Shown here piece by piece: positions 4,842-5,375 of a stretch of DNA of 5,375 bases. A model generated the notes under the pieces. The model worked only from the letters and a program-made list of their open reading frames with translations, did no database searches and had not been told where the DNA came from. The translations under genes were made by a program, and so were the position numbers. Source of the DNA: JBBQWZ01 sp038210135. Lineage in GTDB: Bacteria > Acidobacteriota > Terriglobia > Bryobacterales > Bryobacteraceae. The stretch covers positions 1 to 5,375 of the forward strand of contig JBBQWZ010000074.1 of assembly GCA_038210135.1 (NCBI GenBank). Reading direction: 5' to 3'. Each line of letters begins with the position of its first letter. Position 1 is the first letter of the stretch.

Positions 4842-5375
4842 ATGATACCTTTAGTCGAAGAGATCGAGATGTATGCGCAGGACATCGTGGACACTGTCCG
4901 CGAGCCACTCTTGATGCTCGATACGACCTTGCGCGTGCGCAGTGCGAACCGCGCTTTCTATCAGACTTTCCAAGTCTCTCCGTCTGAGACTGAGAATCGC
5001 CTCATCTACGAGCTAGGCAATGGGCAATGGGATATCCCGGCGCTGCGGACACTTTTGGAAGATGTGATTCCCACAAGCTCCGTCTTCAATGATTTCGAGC
5101 TCGAGCACACCTTCCCGAGCATCGGTCGGCGGGTGATGCTGCTCAATGGTCGAAAGCTGCGCGCGGGGAGTCATGCCGAGTTGCTCGTCCTGGCGATGGA
5201 GGACGTGACGGAGCGGCGACGCTCGGAAGCAGATCTAAAGGCGATCGAGACTTACGCGCAGAACATCGTCGATACGGTGCGCGAGCCGCTCTTGATTCTC
5301 GATACAACCTTGCGGGTGCGGTCCGGTAATCGCGCCTTTTACCAAGCGTTTCAGGTCTCTGCTGAAGAGACCGAG
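4842..5375 (+). CDS. Tandem-PAS sensor protein, N-terminal part (continues past the window)
   Basis: The visible 178 residues contain one complete PAS unit and the start of a second. Unit one: IVDTVREPLLMLDTTLRV (15-32), SANRAFYQTFQVSP (34-47), YELGNGQWDIPALR (56-69), FELEHTFPSIGRRVMLLN (85-102), and the PAC-type ending LLVLAMEDVTERRRSEADL (114-132). Unit two restarts at residue 135 with IETYAQNIVDTVREPLLILD and is cut by the edge. This is the PAS pattern common in soluble sensor histidine kinases; the kinase or other output domain would lie beyond 5375, and none is visible. The short coiled linker (TERRRSEADLKAIETYAQ) is a typical signalling helix. The ATG at 4842 has only a weak AGG at 4833-4835, and an in-frame stop at 4821 rules out a much longer N-terminus. 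The ligand is unknown. Confidence 0.8.
   Translation, partial: MIPLVEEIEMYAQDIVDTVREPLLMLDTTLRVRSANRAFYQTFQVSPSETENRLIYELGNGQWDIPALRTLLEDVIPTSSVFNDFELEHTFPSIGRRVMLLNGRKLRAGSHAELLVLAMEDVTERRRSEADLKAIETYAQNIVDTVREPLLILDTTLRVRSGNRAFYQAFQVSAEETE
4863..5375 (+). repeat. Tandem DNA repeat of the PAS module, 381-base period
   Basis: The segment starting atcgag at 4863 is repeated from 5244, exactly 381 bases (127 codons) later, and stays alignable to the window end (132 bases). At protein level IEMYAQDIVDTVREPLLMLD pairs with IETYAQNIVDTVREPLLILD, and LRVRSANRAFYQTFQVS with LRVRSGNRAFYQAFQVS. Most DNA differences fall at third codon positions, so both units have been kept under selection since the duplication. 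Confidence 0.85.

Noticed and set aside
1..5375. CRISPR array, insertion sequence with terminal repeats, or rRNA
   Set aside because: No regularly spaced short repeats, transposase-like protein, flanking terminal inverted repeats or rRNA-like segments were seen; the only long repeats are the M20 duplicate and the PAS units.

Overview
The window is GC-rich, densely coded bacterial DNA. The gene mix (periplasmic M20-type peptidase, bacterial SABATH methyltransferase, cystatin-like protein, DUF2459 lipoprotein, multi-PAS sensor, Phd/RelE-type toxin-antitoxin pair) fits a chromosome of a soil bacterium, possibly Verrucomicrobiota or Acidobacteriota. That placement is inferred from the gene families and was not tested by any search.

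Layout. Positions 1-2706 hold a minus-strand cluster read right to left. It starts with an exported M20-family metallohydrolase homologue (2706 to 1213). A small exported cystatin-like gene follows three bases later (1209 to about 973, frameshifted and cut short at its inhibitory loop). Last comes a SABATH-type carboxyl methyltransferase (961 to beyond base 1, one frameshift at 278-280). Positions 2760-3338 carry a plus-strand toxin-antitoxin operon, with a well-spaced promoter that predicts a leaderless antitoxin mRNA. Positions 3347-3642 (minus) are a broken duplicate of the first 100 or so codons of the M20 gene, so the TA operon sits between a stump and an intact copy of the same gene. Positions 3714-4556 (plus) encode a DUF2459-family lipoprotein whose C-terminus runs about 56 residues past the family domain. 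Positions 4426 to about 4741 (minus) look like the eroded 3' end of another gene, perhaps a family-B DNA polymerase, broken by several one-base shifts. From 4842 to the window edge (plus) lies the start of a tandem-PAS sensor protein built from a 127-residue repeat unit.

How the genes fit together. The three minus-strand genes are close enough to form one operon. The M20 protein and the cystatin-like protein carry export signals, while the methyltransferase looks cytoplasmic. M20 enzymes release free carboxylates by hydrolysis and SABATH enzymes methylate small carboxylic acids, so a shared small-acid pathway is conceivable but unproven. The M20 protein lacks several family metal ligands, which argues for altered chemistry or loss of catalysis.

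The main theme is rearrangement and decay: a duplicated M20 gene with a TA module at the break, a possible second M20 tail fused to the cystatin-like gene, a polymerase-like remnant, and several single-base frameshifts, some in short G/C runs. Either this is a decaying accessory region or the assembly carries small indel errors; sequencing reads would tell which. I do not see a clearly new defence or mobile system.
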